NCBI GenBank assembly: GCA_009920765.1
Contig: RFZJ01000007.1
Location: 1-64,000, forward strand
Source of the DNA: Planctomycetota bacterium
GTDB taxonomy: Bacteria; Planctomycetota; Planctomycetia; Gemmatales; Gemmataceae
Reading direction: 5' to 3'
DNA length: 64,000 nucleotides
Made by a program: the position numbers and the translations under genes. This document shows, one piece after another, positions 26,390-35,522 of this stretch (its first letter is position 1; each line of letters starts with the position of its first letter). The notes under the pieces are model-generated. The model saw nothing but the letters and a program-made list of their open reading frames with translations, was not told the origin of the DNA and did not search any database.

Positions 26390-27895
26390 CTAAAGTTGTT
26401 TTTCAGCAATCTCTAGAGCCCTGAGCAATCCTTTTGCTTTATTAAGGGTCTCCTCATATTCCTTGGCAGGTTCGCTGTCTGCAACAATACCTGCACCAGC
26501 TTGAAGATAGGCTTTTTGCCCCAATAAAACCATGGTTCTAAGAGCAATACAAGTGTCCATATTTCCTGAAAAATCGATGTACCCAACCGCACCCCCATAA
26601 GGACCTCTTTTATGCGGTTCCAATTCGTCGATGATTTCCATTGCCCGCACTTTTGGGGCACCGCTCAGAGTTCCAGCAGGTAGGCAGGACTTTAATGCAT
26701 CTAATGCAGTCATTTCTTTTTTTAGAGTACCTTCAACAGTGCTGCACAAATGCATGACATGGCTATATTTTTCAACAGTCATTACATCAGATATCTGGAC
26801 TGTGCCGAACTCTGCGATTCTACCTACATCATTCCTGCCCAAATCTACAAGCATGATGTGCTCAGCTCTTTCCTTTGGGTCTGATACAAGATCTTGCGCG
26901 AGAATTTTATCTTCTTCATCGCTTTTCCCCCGGGGCCTTGTACCCGCAAGAGGGCGGATGGTCACATGATGTTCTTCTACACGGACCATGATTTCTGGTG
27001 AACTTCCTATGAGGCAGAGGTCATCAAATCGAAGGAAGAATAGGAACGGACTGGGGTTGACAACTCTGAGAGTGCGGTAGATGTCAAATGGTTTAGCCTT
27101 GGTTTCTGTTTCAAGTCGCTGGCTTAATACAATCTGAAAAATATCACCAGCATTAATATATTCCTTGCATTTAAGCACAGCTTTTTCAAACGATTGCTGT
27201 GTAAAATTGGATTTGTAAGGCTGGGAAACCTTACCTTCTGGTTGTATGTCAGTAATTTTTAATGTGCATTGGTTGTTTTGAAGTTGTTGTACGATCGCAT
27301 CGATTTTGTTGCATGCGATTTTGTACGAATCTTCTTTGTTGTTGTCTGAAACGTGGGCATGCACCACTACAGCGATTGTTTTGTTAATATGATCAAAAAT
27401 CACCATGTGATCATAAAATCCAAAACATAAATCTGGAAGGTTCCTGTCATCGTTTGGAATATTTGGCAGGTCTTCTACATAACGAACCGTGTCGTAACCA
27501 GTAAAGCCAACAGCGCCCCCACAAAATCGTGGTAGGCCCATAATATGGGGTGAACGATATTTGTTGATGTATTCTTGTAAAAGTGCTACTGGGTCATTAT
27601 CATCTGTGATGCTTTGGACAAAAGTTTCTGGATGATTTGGATTTCGTGTTTCAATCGTTACTGTTTTCTTTTTTACACTGAATCTTAAAAAAGGATTTGT
27701 TCCTAGAAAGCTGTAACGGCCTACTTTTTCTCCCCCGACAACACTTTCGAACAGGAAAGACCATTTATCTTGTGATAATTTACAATAAGCGCTTACTGGG
27801 GTTAGTGTATCACCTGTTAATTGTCGAAATACCGGAACCATGCTGTTACTTTTTGCATGTTCCAGAAAAGATTCTAGGTTAGGCCTGTGTCCCAT
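26390..27895 (-). CDS. trpE: Anthranilate synthase component I
   Basis: Chorismate-using large subunit that, with a glutamine amidotransferase (TrpG, not seen in this window), makes anthranilate for tryptophan. The 501 residues show the family features: WSFLFESVVGGEKVGRYSFL near the N-terminus (the region of the tryptophan-feedback site, with FES at the LLES position), then FQIVLSQRLE, IGSSPEIMVRV, IRPLAGTRPRG, the metal-site region DPKERAEHIMLVDLGRNDVG and GTLSGAPKVRAMEIIDELE. PABA synthase (PabB) is the main alternative, but the overall pattern is that of TrpE. It stands alone without other trp genes, and I see no leader peptide or attenuator before it. Confidence 0.92.
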   Translation of the reverse strand: MGHRPNLESFLEHAKSNSMVPVFRQLTGDTLTPVSAYCKLSQDKWSFLFESVVGGEKVGRYSFLGTNPFLRFSVKKKTVTIETRNPNHPETFVQSITDDNDPVALLQEYINKYRSPHIMGLPRFCGGAVGFTGYDTVRYVEDLPNIPNDDRNLPDLCFGFYDHMVIFDHINKTIAVVVHAHVSDNNKEDSYKIACNKIDAIVQQLQNNQCTLKITDIQPEGKVSQPYKSNFTQQSFEKAVLKCKEYINAGDIFQIVLSQRLETETKAKPFDIYRTLRVVNPSPFLFFLRFDDLCLIGSSPEIMVRVEEHHVTIRPLAGTRPRGKSDEEDKILAQDLVSDPKERAEHIMLVDLGRNDVGRIAEFGTVQISDVMTVEKYSHVMHLCSTVEGTLKKEMTALDALKSCLPAGTLSGAPKVRAMEIIDELEPHKRGPYGGAVGYIDFSGNMDTCIALRTMVLLGQKAYLQAGAGIVADSEPAKEYEETLNKAKGLLRALEIAEKQL

Positions 27896-27997
27896 GAGAT
27901 TTATTCTTTACTAGGTTAAAACCAGAATTTATACCTTTAAGCTGTATTCCATACTACCAATTTTAAAAATATTAGGTTATGAAAGTATGGTTGATCC

Positions 27998-28027
27998 TTG
28001 ACCTACTGATATTAGCTTGCATATTTA
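27998..28027 (+). promoter_or_regulatory. Possible promoter of the small zinc-ribbon protein gene
   Basis: TTGACC (27998-28003) and TATTTA (28022-28027) are 18 bp apart and lie 44 bp before the ATG at 28071. The surrounding region is AT-rich, so chance similarity is possible. Confidence 0.35.
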
Positions 28028-28070
28028 TATATTAATATTCTATGACTTCAGGGGTGTATTTGGAATTCCG

Positions 28071-28457
28071 ATGCATTGTTATGGTTGTAATACTTCAGTA
28101 AATAAAGACCAAGAACGTTGTAGTTCCTGTGGTTTTCCGTTGAAAATAGTGTTAGGAAAATGCGAAAACTTTTCAGATGTTGGTGTTGAATATCAAAACG
28201 AATGGCTGAAATATCGCGAAGAGATTACCGCCAACGCTTCAAATAAGAGTTTATTGCCTTTAATTGGCATTTATTTTGGGTTCCGATGTATATTACTAAG
28301 TAATGAAGGGTCTAAAAAAGCGCGCCTTGTTAAAAAGAATGAGTTAGCCAATAGGTTTGTTCATATTCGTCGGTTGGGCATTTTTGGTTTAATAACAAAC
28401 TTTATAGCCTTTATTTTTATTGTTATTGGTATAATAAGTTTTTTTCGTTCACCTTAA
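28071..28457 (+). CDS. Small zinc-ribbon membrane protein of unknown function
   Basis: Hypothetical protein of 128 residues. It begins with a short zinc-ribbon: CYGC near residues 3-6 and CSSC about 15 residues later, the layout of zinc-ribbon modules. A middle hydrophobic patch (LLPLIGIYFGFRCILL) and a C-terminal transmembrane helix (FGLITNFIAFIFIVIGIISF) suggest a membrane location. I chose the ATG at 28071, with GGA upstream; the frame also extends 18 codons upstream from a TTG. It stands alone, divergent from trpE and about 200 bp ahead of the DUF3467 gene. I do not recognise its family. Confidence 0.65.
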   Translation: MHCYGCNTSVNKDQERCSSCGFPLKIVLGKCENFSDVGVEYQNEWLKYREEITANASNKSLLPLIGIYFGFRCILLSNEGSKKARLVKKNELANRFVHIRRLGIFGLITNFIAFIFIVIGIISFFRSP

Positions 28458-28657
28458 TTTTTTTGCAAGACTTAATCTGCAAGTTTTCTTTTATCGATTT
28501 ATCTCGTACCTCCTGCTTTTCTTTGAATATCCTTCTGATTTATTACAAATTTTAAAAACTGTGAATTTTAAAGGTTCATCTGGTGTTTTAAACAAAAAAA
28601 ACTTAACATTAAATGATGTACTATGTTGAACGCTGTCAAAAAAACTAAAGGTGATTT

Positions 28658-29263
28658 ATGAGTTCGGAACTAAATCCAGAACCTAAAAAAGAACCCGAAA
28701 CTATCACTCAGGAAGTTAAATACTCCCAAGTGAGTGCTAGGGTTACCGATAAAGTTTCCAGCGGTGTTTTTTCATCTGGAGCTTTGTTGCTTAATGGCCA
28801 AAACGAGTTTATTTTGGATTTTTTGCAAAGAATGGTCCAGCCCCAAAGGGTGGTGGCAAGGGTTGTCATGAGTCCACCTTCTCTTTTGAGTTTTTGTAAT
28901 GCCCTTGAAGAAAATCTTTCCATGTATCAGGCAAAATTTGGTGCACCTCCCCAGTTACCACCACCGCCTCCAGGTTCTGTGCCCCTTCCAATTGAAGAGT
29001 TATACGCTCAATTAAAAATAGCTGATGAGATGTTGGAAGGTTCCTACAGTAACGCAGTGATGATAAGTCATAGCCCAAGCGATTTTGTGTTTGATTTTAT
29101 TGCAACTTTTTATCCTAGAAGTGTGGTTTCTGCCAGGGTATTTATGTCCTCATCGCAAATTCCTCCTTTTCTTAATACTTTGAAAAAAGGTTTTCAGCAA
29201 TTTAAAGACAAGATAATTTTGCCCCCTGCTCACGGCCAAAATCCGTCTCCACCTCCTGCTTAG
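28658..29263 (+). CDS. Protein with two DUF3467-like repeats
   Basis: The 201-residue protein consists of two similar halves. The first has FILDFLQRMVQPQRVVARVV (about 50-70) followed by SPPSLLSFCNALEENLSMY. The second has SPSDFVFDFIATFYPRSVVS followed by SSQIPPFLNTLKKGFQQF. Both follow the DUF3467 pattern (strand, DFxxxFxPxxVVxRVxMSPxxxxxFxxxLxxxL). DUF3467 proteins are normally about 100 residues with one copy, so this looks like an internal duplication. The halves are joined by a proline-rich linker and the C-terminus is also proline-rich. No signal peptide is present, so it is probably cytosolic. AAAGGTG precedes the ATG. The function of the family is unknown. Confidence 0.75.
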   Translation: MSSELNPEPKKEPETITQEVKYSQVSARVTDKVSSGVFSSGALLLNGQNEFILDFLQRMVQPQRVVARVVMSPPSLLSFCNALEENLSMYQAKFGAPPQLPPPPPGSVPLPIEELYAQLKIADEMLEGSYSNAVMISHSPSDFVFDFIATFYPRSVVSARVFMSSSQIPPFLNTLKKGFQQFKDKIILPPAHGQNPSPPPA

Positions 29264-29302
29264 AATGATTGAAACCGATAATATAATTTTGGGTGTTAAA
29301 GA

Positions 29303-31795
29303 ATGAATGAGCTGGATTCTTTGCCAGTTGCATTGGTAATGCCTGAGTTAATCAAAGTTTTAAGCAATGGTAATGCCGCAGTGCTCCATGCGCCTCCAGG
29401 AGCGGGGAAAACGACTCTTGTTCCCCTTGCGTTAATCAAAGCCGGATATGATGGGGTTGTTTTGATAGAGCCTCGAAGGTTGGCGGCCAAAGCTTCTGCT
29501 TTTCGGATTGCATGTTTGCAAGGTTCAAAAATTGGGGATTTAATTGGGTATCAGGTCCGTTTTGATTCCAATTATTGCAGTAAAACAAAATGTTTGGTTG
29601 TTACGACTGGAATCATTTTAAATTGGTTGTCATCTGACCCTTATCTTTCTGAATGTAAAATCCTTGTCTTTGATGAATTTCATGAGCGAAGCCTTGAGAG
29701 TGATCTTTTGTTGGGTATGGCTAGGCTTTTGCAAAAAACTGTAAGGCAGGATTTAAAAATTCTTGTAATGAGCGCAACAATCGATAGCCATAAAGTTTCA
29801 GCTTATATGGATGATTGCCCTGTGATTTCCAGCATGGGAAAAATGTATCCTGTTGAGGTAAGCTATCACATAGCTAAAAAAGATTTCCGGTTGGAAGATG
29901 CCATTGCTTCAGAGATTGGTAATATCAAACGAAAAACTCAAGGTGACATTCTTGTTTTTTTATCTGGGATGCACGAGATTCTTTCCTCCAAGGCCCATCT
30001 TGAAAAGCTATTTCCAGAATTGGATATACATATTCTTCATGGTGATTTGCCCATTGAAATACAGGAGAAAGCTTTAAGAAAAGCTCCGCACGATAGAGTT
30101 ATCTTGTCCACCAATGTTTCAGAAACATCGGTTACAGTTAACGGAGTAAAAGCCGTCATTGATTCCGGGCAGGCAAAAAAAAGTTTCTTTGATGCCAGGT
30201 TGGGGCTAAATAGTCTGCAAACAATTCGTATATCCAAAGCTTCTGCAGATCAACGGGCGGGCAGGGCAGGTCGAGAGGCACCTGGTTATTGTGTCCGGCT
30301 TTGGTCCGAGAAAGACCAGATTATGCGGGAAGATTTTGACAAGCCTGAGATCCAACGAGTGGATTTGGCTGAAGCCCTGTTGCGCCTTTTTTCCTTTGGA
30401 GAAAACAACTGGGAAGAATTCCCCTGGTTTGAAAAACCCAATTATCTTGCAGTTAATAACGGTATCAAACTACTGGAAAGCTTGAAAGCTATTGAGCAAG
30501 GGAAAATTACCCCCCTTGGTTTAAAGATGAATGAAATTCCACTACACCCAAGGCTCTCATCGATTTTACTTAAGGGGACAAGTGGAACCCTTCGCAAGAT
30601 AGCTTTGGGTATTGCAGTTCTATCTGAAAGATCTGTGTTTGATCAAAAGTTTGATGGTTCAAGTTTTAACCGCGATCAAGGTTCTTCTAGTTCAGATGTT
30701 CTTGATGTAGTTGAAATTCTTGAAGACTATCAGTCCTTTAAAAAAATATTCCATGGTAATAATGTAATTCCTGATCGGGCAGCGAACGTTTTTCGGGTCC
30801 GTGATCAATTGATTGCGTCTTTTGGTGCGGATAAATCACTGGAAAAAAAAGAAGGTGAGGAAGATTTTCTTCGAGCAATGCTAGCGGGTTTTCCGGATAG
30901 GGTTGCAAAAAGACGAGAAAAAAACAGCTTAAAAGCTCTTATGGTCGGAAACCGTGGAGTTGTGCAATCAAAAAAAAGTATGGTTAGGGATCATGGCTAT
31001 TTTGTTTGTGTTGATATTCAATCCGGTGAAGAGGAATCGATTGCAAGGATGGTTTCGGGTATCAATGTTGATTGGTTGGACTCTTCTTTTAAAAAAAACC
31101 AGCGCGAGGTTATTTATGATCCTGTTTTAAAAAAACTTGTTGCAGTTCAAAAATCATATTACATGGATTTGGTTTTGGATGAAAAAGATTCGCATTTGAC
31201 AATTGATGATTTGAGTGGTGAAATATTGCACCAAGGATTACGGAAAAATTTGAAGGAAGTCCTGCCCGAGTTTGATTCGCCCGCGGGTCAATTGCTTGAA
31301 CGGATAAAAATTTACGGGCAATTATTTCAGAATAAAAATTTACCCGTGATTGATTCTGATTCCTTGCTGGAACCTCTATTGTGGATGTGTAAGGGAAAAA
31401 AAACGCTTGCAGAAGTTAGGAGTGGGGATTGGCTTAATGCTGTAAGAATGATGCTTTCTCATGAACAGTATGTGGTATTGCAAAAAGAATTACCTGAAAA
31501 GTTGGTATTGCCCTCAGGTAAAATTGTGCCTTTAAAATACCAATTGGGAAAATCTCCGTTGCTTGAGGCTAGAATTCAAGAGTTATTTGGCTGGAAAGAA
31601 ACGCCAAAACTGTGCGGTGGCAAATTGCCTCTTTTAATTTCATTGTTGGCCCCTAATTATCGATCACAACAATTAACCTTCGATTTAGCAGGGTTTTGGA
31701 AGAACACCTATCCGCAAGTTCGAAAAGATTTGCGCGGTAGATATCCAAAACATGCCTGGCCAGAAGACCCGTTAAAAAGTGAAACGGAACCTTGA
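29303..31795 (+). CDS. hrpB: ATP-dependent RNA helicase HrpB
   Basis: DEAH-type helicase of 830 residues, the normal HrpB length. Motifs in order: Walker A APPGAGKTTLVPLAL near residue 32, EPRRLAAK, DEFHERSLESDLLLG, MSATID, VFLSGMHEI, STNVSETSVTV and QRAGRAGREAPGYCVRLW. The HrpB-specific C-terminal extension is recognisable to the end (for example WPEDPLKSE near the last residues). Its cellular role in bacteria is poorly known. The start is the ATG at 29303, 39 bp after the DUF3467 gene, so the two may be cotranscribed. The stop codon lies inside a stem-loop shared with the convergent gnd gene. Confidence 0.94.
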   Translation: MNELDSLPVALVMPELIKVLSNGNAAVLHAPPGAGKTTLVPLALIKAGYDGVVLIEPRRLAAKASAFRIACLQGSKIGDLIGYQVRFDSNYCSKTKCLVVTTGIILNWLSSDPYLSECKILVFDEFHERSLESDLLLGMARLLQKTVRQDLKILVMSATIDSHKVSAYMDDCPVISSMGKMYPVEVSYHIAKKDFRLEDAIASEIGNIKRKTQGDILVFLSGMHEILSSKAHLEKLFPELDIHILHGDLPIEIQEKALRKAPHDRVILSTNVSETSVTVNGVKAVIDSGQAKKSFFDARLGLNSLQTIRISKASADQRAGRAGREAPGYCVRLWSEKDQIMREDFDKPEIQRVDLAEALLRLFSFGENNWEEFPWFEKPNYLAVNNGIKLLESLKAIEQGKITPLGLKMNEIPLHPRLSSILLKGTSGTLRKIALGIAVLSERSVFDQKFDGSSFNRDQGSSSSDVLDVVEILEDYQSFKKIFHGNNVIPDRAANVFRVRDQLIASFGADKSLEKKEGEEDFLRAMLAGFPDRVAKRREKNSLKALMVGNRGVVQSKKSMVRDHGYFVCVDIQSGEEESIARMVSGINVDWLDSSFKKNQREVIYDPVLKKLVAVQKSYYMDLVLDEKDSHLTIDDLSGEILHQGLRKNLKEVLPEFDSPAGQLLERIKIYGQLFQNKNLPVIDSDSLLEPLLWMCKGKKTLAEVRSGDWLNAVRMMLSHEQYVVLQKELPEKLVLPSGKIVPLKYQLGKSPLLEARIQELFGWKETPKLCGGKLPLLISLLAPNYRSQQLTFDLAGFWKNTYPQVRKDLRGRYPKHAWPEDPLKSETEP

Positions 31796-31811
31796 ATAAA
31801 GGCTCCGTTTC
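31781..31811 (-). terminator. Stem-loop terminator behind gnd (overlaps the hrpB stop)
   Basis: GAAACGGAACCTT (31781-31793) pairs with AAGGCTCCGTTTC (31799-31811) at 12 of 13 positions around a 5-nt loop. On the minus strand the hairpin is followed by ACTTTTTAAC, giving a short T-run, so it should stop gnd transcripts. On the plus strand no T-run follows. Confidence 0.6.
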
Positions 31812-31834
31812 GAATTGCATCAAAGAACAAAATT

Positions 31835-33298
31835 TTATGCGTTATATGTGGAGCTTGAAACATCGCCACCACGGCCAGTCCAGTTGGTGTGAAAAAATTC
31901 ACCCCTTGGTTTATCAGTTCGCTCGTAAGTGTGGGCGCCAAAATAATCACGCTGAGCTTGCAACAAATTGGCAGGTAATCGCGCTGTTCTATAGGAATCA
32001 AAAAATGACAAAGCAGTGCTCATTGCTGGTACTGGTATACCTTTTTTGATTGCCAGAGCAACAATGTTCCTCCAGCCCTTTTGAGAGCGTTTCATTTCTT
32101 TTTTAAAGTAGCTGTCAAGCAAAAGATTGCTAAGGCTTTTCTTTCGGTCGAATGCTTCTTTGATTTTCCCAAGGAACCTGCTGCGAATAATACAGCCACC
32201 TCTCCACATCAGGGCTATGCCGCCATAATTTAATTTCCAGCCATATTCCTTGGCTGCTGCTTGCATCAACATGTAGCCCTGTGCGTAGCTGACTATTTTG
32301 GAAGCATAAAGAGCGTCATGGATGTTTTGGATAAGCTTTTCTTTCTTTCCTGAAATTTTAGGCTTGGGACCCTTGATTGCTTTTGCTGCTGTTGTTCTTT
32401 CGTCTTTTAAGGCGGACACACACCTTGCATAAACAGCTTCGGAGATCAGAGTTACAGGCATGGCAAGTTCTTGGGAATTAATGACAGTCCATTTACCCGT
32501 GCCTTTTTGGCCAGCAGCGTCTAAAATCTTTTCCACCATTGGTTGGCCATCAGAATCTTTGAAGTTAAGAATATCTCTTGTAATTTCGATTAGATAGGAA
32601 TCAAGTTCGCCCTTGTTCCATTCTTCAAAAACCTTATGCATTTCATCGTAGGAAAGTTCCAGGCCTTTATGCAAAATATCGTAGGCTTCACATATTAATT
32701 GCATGTCACCATATTCGATTCCATTATGAACCATCTTAACATAGTGGCCTGCACCGCCCTCCCCCACCCAATCACAGCATGGTGTTCCATCTTCGACCTT
32801 GGCGGAAATATCTTGAAAGATGGATTTCACATGTTTCCAAGCCTCAGGGCTACCTCCCGGCATAATGCTGGGGCCACGACGTGCACCCTCTTCACCGCCA
32901 GAAACTCCAGTACCAATAAATAAAATCCCCTTTGATTCCAGATATTTGGTACGCCTAACGGTGTCGCCAAAAAGGGAATTCCCTCCATCAATGATGATGT
33001 CACCTTTTTCGAGATGGGGTAAAACTTGTTCGATAAAGTCATCAACAGCTTGACCAGCCTTGACTAACATCATGACTCGCCTTGGTTTTTTGAGAAGTTT
33101 GCACATTTCTTCAATGCTGTGAGCGCCTATTACTTTGGTTCCCTTGGCTTCTTTTGCAAGAAAATCGTCAACTTTGGAGGTGGTTCTGTTGTAAGCAACC
33201 ACTGTGTAACCATGATCATTCATGTTAAGAATTAGATTTTGGCCCATAACAGCCAATCCAATTAATGCGATATCGCCCTTGGGTTCAAAATTGCTCAT
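31835..33298 (-). CDS. gnd: 6-phosphogluconate dehydrogenase (decarboxylating)
   Basis: Oxidative pentose-phosphate pathway enzyme converting 6-phosphogluconate to ribulose-5-phosphate, CO2 and NADPH. The 487 residues match the long (homodimeric, about 470-residue) type. Seen are the Rossmann motif IALIGLAVMGQNLILNM, YNRTTSKVDDF, IIDGGNSLFGDT, GTGVSGGEEGARRGPSIMPG and the catalytic KMVHNGIEYGDMQLI. Near the C-terminus are ALSFFDSYRTARLPANLLQA and QRDYFGAHTYERTDK. I chose the ATG at 33298 because GGAAA lies 7 nt upstream; another ATG four codons earlier has no Shine-Dalgarno. It ends in a stem-loop shared with hrpB. Confidence 0.96.
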   Translation of the reverse strand: MSNFEPKGDIALIGLAVMGQNLILNMNDHGYTVVAYNRTTSKVDDFLAKEAKGTKVIGAHSIEEMCKLLKKPRRVMMLVKAGQAVDDFIEQVLPHLEKGDIIIDGGNSLFGDTVRRTKYLESKGILFIGTGVSGGEEGARRGPSIMPGGSPEAWKHVKSIFQDISAKVEDGTPCCDWVGEGGAGHYVKMVHNGIEYGDMQLICEAYDILHKGLELSYDEMHKVFEEWNKGELDSYLIEITRDILNFKDSDGQPMVEKILDAAGQKGTGKWTVINSQELAMPVTLISEAVYARCVSALKDERTTAAKAIKGPKPKISGKKEKLIQNIHDALYASKIVSYAQGYMLMQAAAKEYGWKLNYGGIALMWRGGCIIRSRFLGKIKEAFDRKKSLSNLLLDSYFKKEMKRSQKGWRNIVALAIKKGIPVPAMSTALSFFDSYRTARLPANLLQAQRDYFGAHTYERTDKPRGEFFHTNWTGRGGDVSSSTYNA

Positions 33299-33523
33299 AT
33301 TTATTTCCATTAGAAAAGAGGTCTAACAATGTCATTTAATAATTTGAAGAAATGCCAAGCATTGCCAAATCTCAATGACCTATACAAGATAATCTAGGCA
33401 TAATTTGCTCATCTGGCTAGGAAAACATGAGAATTGTAATGAAGAAGTTTTTACCGGTAAGCCACTGGCATGTTAGAATAATTGATTGACAAAATAATCA
33501 ATATTAAAAAAAGGATATAAAAA

Positions 33524-34576
33524 ATGGCTTCAAGTATTTTTCCGATGGTTTCTCCTAAATTTGATCCTGCTCCCATATTTGAATTATTTCGCGGAAATTA
33601 TGCAACCGAATTGCTTACAGCAGCAGTTAATCATTTTAATGTTTTTGAGGAAATAGCCCTAAAAAAAGTTGGATCTGACGATTTGAGAATCAAATTAGGT
33701 TTGGAAAGACGAGCTTGGATTGTACTGATAACTGGATTGAAAGCTTTTGGGTTATTGTTGGAGACCAACGGGGTTCTTGAGCTTTCTGAAATTGCAAAAT
33801 CTACGCTTTTAAAAGATTCAAGGCATAGTATTGCTGCATATATTGGTTTATCTGCACAAAATCCTGGTGTGCTGGAAATGGTGAACCGCCTAAGAGTTTC
33901 AACTCCTATTCATGCAGATAAGCCTGATGTTGGCGCAGCTTTTATATTTCGTGAAGGCTTGGATTCCGCAATGGATAAAACAGAAAGTGCAATCAATCTT
34001 ACTTTGTCTCTTTCTGGAAGAGCTATGAATGTCGCACCGGTTCTTGCAGAAAAACTTCCAATTCAAGAAAATAAAATGATCCTTGATGTTGGAGCAGGCA
34101 GTGGCCTTTATTCGATTGCATTGCTTGAAAAGAACAAAGATTTAAATGCCATACTCTGGGATGGTGCAGAGGTTTTAAAAGTTGCGGATCAGTTTGTTAA
34201 TCAAGCAGGGCTGGCCTCCAGGGTTAAAAATCTTCCCGGTGATATGTTTGCAGATCCAGTGCCTGCAGGGGTGGATGTTGTTTTGCTTTCAAATATTTTG
34301 CATGATTGGGATGAACCTGAATGTATAACCCTTGTCAACAAGCTTGTTGATGCTCTTCCCAAAGGCGGATTGCTTCTTGTGCATGATGTCTTTTTAAATG
34401 ATGAGCTAGATGGACCCTTGGAGATTGCATTGTATTCTGCTGCTCTTTTCTCCTTGACTGAGGGAAGAGCTTATAGCAAAAAAGAATATCAGGCATGGTT
34501 AAATAAAGCAGGGATGACCTTGGTAAAAGTCATCCCTACACTGGCTCATTGTGGTGTAATGGTGTTTTCTAAATAA
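33524..34576 (+). CDS. SAM-dependent O-methyltransferase-like protein (PF00891 type)
   Basis: The 350 residues resemble plant/fungal-type class I O-methyltransferases and bacterial acetylserotonin O-methyltransferase-like proteins. The N-terminal half is a helical dimerisation domain with a winged-helix-like part (about 20-110). The methyltransferase part holds the SAM loop LDVGAGSGLYSIALLE (about 187-202), LPGDMFADPVPAGVDVVLLS and NILHDWDEPECITLVNKL, the last with the His-Asp pair usual for this family. The acceptor is not predictable. AGGA precedes the ATG. The gene is divergent from gnd and ends 11 bp from the convergent fabI, with no operon partner. Confidence 0.82.
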   Translation: MASSIFPMVSPKFDPAPIFELFRGNYATELLTAAVNHFNVFEEIALKKVGSDDLRIKLGLERRAWIVLITGLKAFGLLLETNGVLELSEIAKSTLLKDSRHSIAAYIGLSAQNPGVLEMVNRLRVSTPIHADKPDVGAAFIFREGLDSAMDKTESAINLTLSLSGRAMNVAPVLAEKLPIQENKMILDVGAGSGLYSIALLEKNKDLNAILWDGAEVLKVADQFVNQAGLASRVKNLPGDMFADPVPAGVDVVLLSNILHDWDEPECITLVNKLVDALPKGGLLLVHDVFLNDELDGPLEIALYSAALFSLTEGRAYSKKEYQAWLNKAGMTLVKVIPTLAHCGVMVFSK

Positions 34577-34587
34577 GAAATAAGTTA

Positions 34588-35469
34588 TTAGACGCCCATA
34601 ACATTATAACCGCAATCTACGTATAAAACCTGCCCGGTAATAGCAGAAGCCAAAGGACTGCATAAAAATGCCGTGGCATTACCGACTTCATCTGCTTCGA
34701 TAGGCCGTGGCAATGGGGATCTGCTGGTGGCATGATCGATCATTTGGCCGATATCGCCAATAGCTTTTGCAGCTCTGGAGGCATAGGGGCCTGCGGAAAT
34801 AATATTCACCCTGATTCCTTTTGGCCCGAGATTGCTTGCCAATTGTTTAGCATCAATTTGCAAAGCAGATTTTGCAGTAGACATGCCACCACCGTAATGC
34901 GGGACCACCCTTTCGCCACCGATATACGAAAGGCCAACCACGCTTGCTCCCCCAGGTCTGTTTTCCATCAAAGGTAGTGCAGCTCGGCTGAGGGCAGTAA
35001 GGGAATAAGCACTAACACTTAGGGCTGTGAGATAAGCAGCTCTGGAAGTGCTAATTGCCGGATTTTTTATTTCAGGACTGAATGCAACAGCATGGATAAG
35101 AATATCGACACTTTTGACTTGTTGGGAAAGGGAATCGATCATGCCTTTGATTGAAAAATCGCCATGCTTTGCAAAGCGTTTGTCTGTCTTGGTTTTTTCG
35201 TCCACATCATCCATGGTGTCAAAACCGACATCACAAGGGAGGATCTTTTCGATTTTCATGCTTCCTTGAGCATAGGGAAGAATTCGACTTTCTGCGTCAG
35301 CTTCACGCTCCATAATACTTTCAACAATACCAACCAGCCTGGGGTGGACAGCAAAATATAGTGATGCGCCAGCAGCTTGCAAAGTTTTTGCAATATGCCA
35401 TGCGAACCCAACATTATCACCTACCCCAGTAACAAGCGCCACTTTACCTTTTAAATCAATAGGAATCAT
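34588..35469 (-). CDS. fabI: Enoyl-[acyl-carrier-protein] reductase (NADH), plant/chlamydia type
   Basis: Final reductase of fatty acid elongation (FAS II), 293 residues. The cofactor loop reads ALVTGVGDNVGFAWHIAK. The catalytic pair is Tyr192 and Lys200 in PHYGGGMSTAKSAL; the 8-residue spacing is that of plant enzymes, where E. coli FabI has 7. An extra segment at about 60-105 (RILPYAQGSMKIEKILPCDV and beyond) corresponds to the insertion seen in plant and apicomplexan enzymes. ISAGPYASRAAKAIG and the ending LASAITGQVLYVDCGYNVMG are also very plant-like. The ATG at 35469 is preceded by GCAGGAGCT. The gene is convergent with the methyltransferase. Triclosan sensitivity cannot be judged from this. 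Confidence 0.94.
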   Translation of the reverse strand: MIPIDLKGKVALVTGVGDNVGFAWHIAKTLQAAGASLYFAVHPRLVGIVESIMEREADAESRILPYAQGSMKIEKILPCDVGFDTMDDVDEKTKTDKRFAKHGDFSIKGMIDSLSQQVKSVDILIHAVAFSPEIKNPAISTSRAAYLTALSVSAYSLTALSRAALPLMENRPGGASVVGLSYIGGERVVPHYGGGMSTAKSALQIDAKQLASNLGPKGIRVNIISAGPYASRAAKAIGDIGQMIDHATSRSPLPRPIEADEVGNATAFLCSPLASAITGQVLYVDCGYNVMGV

Positions 35470-35522
35470 GAGAGCTCCTGCAAACTCGAACCATTCAAAA
35501 GTAAGGGAAAGTAATCAGAAAA

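Noticed and set aside
34510..34537. Perfect 9-bp stem (AGGGATGAC / GTCATCCCT, 10-nt loop) near the end of the methyltransferase gene.
   Set aside because: It lies within coding sequence, 39 bp before the stop codon ends, and has no T-run after it; not a convincing terminator.
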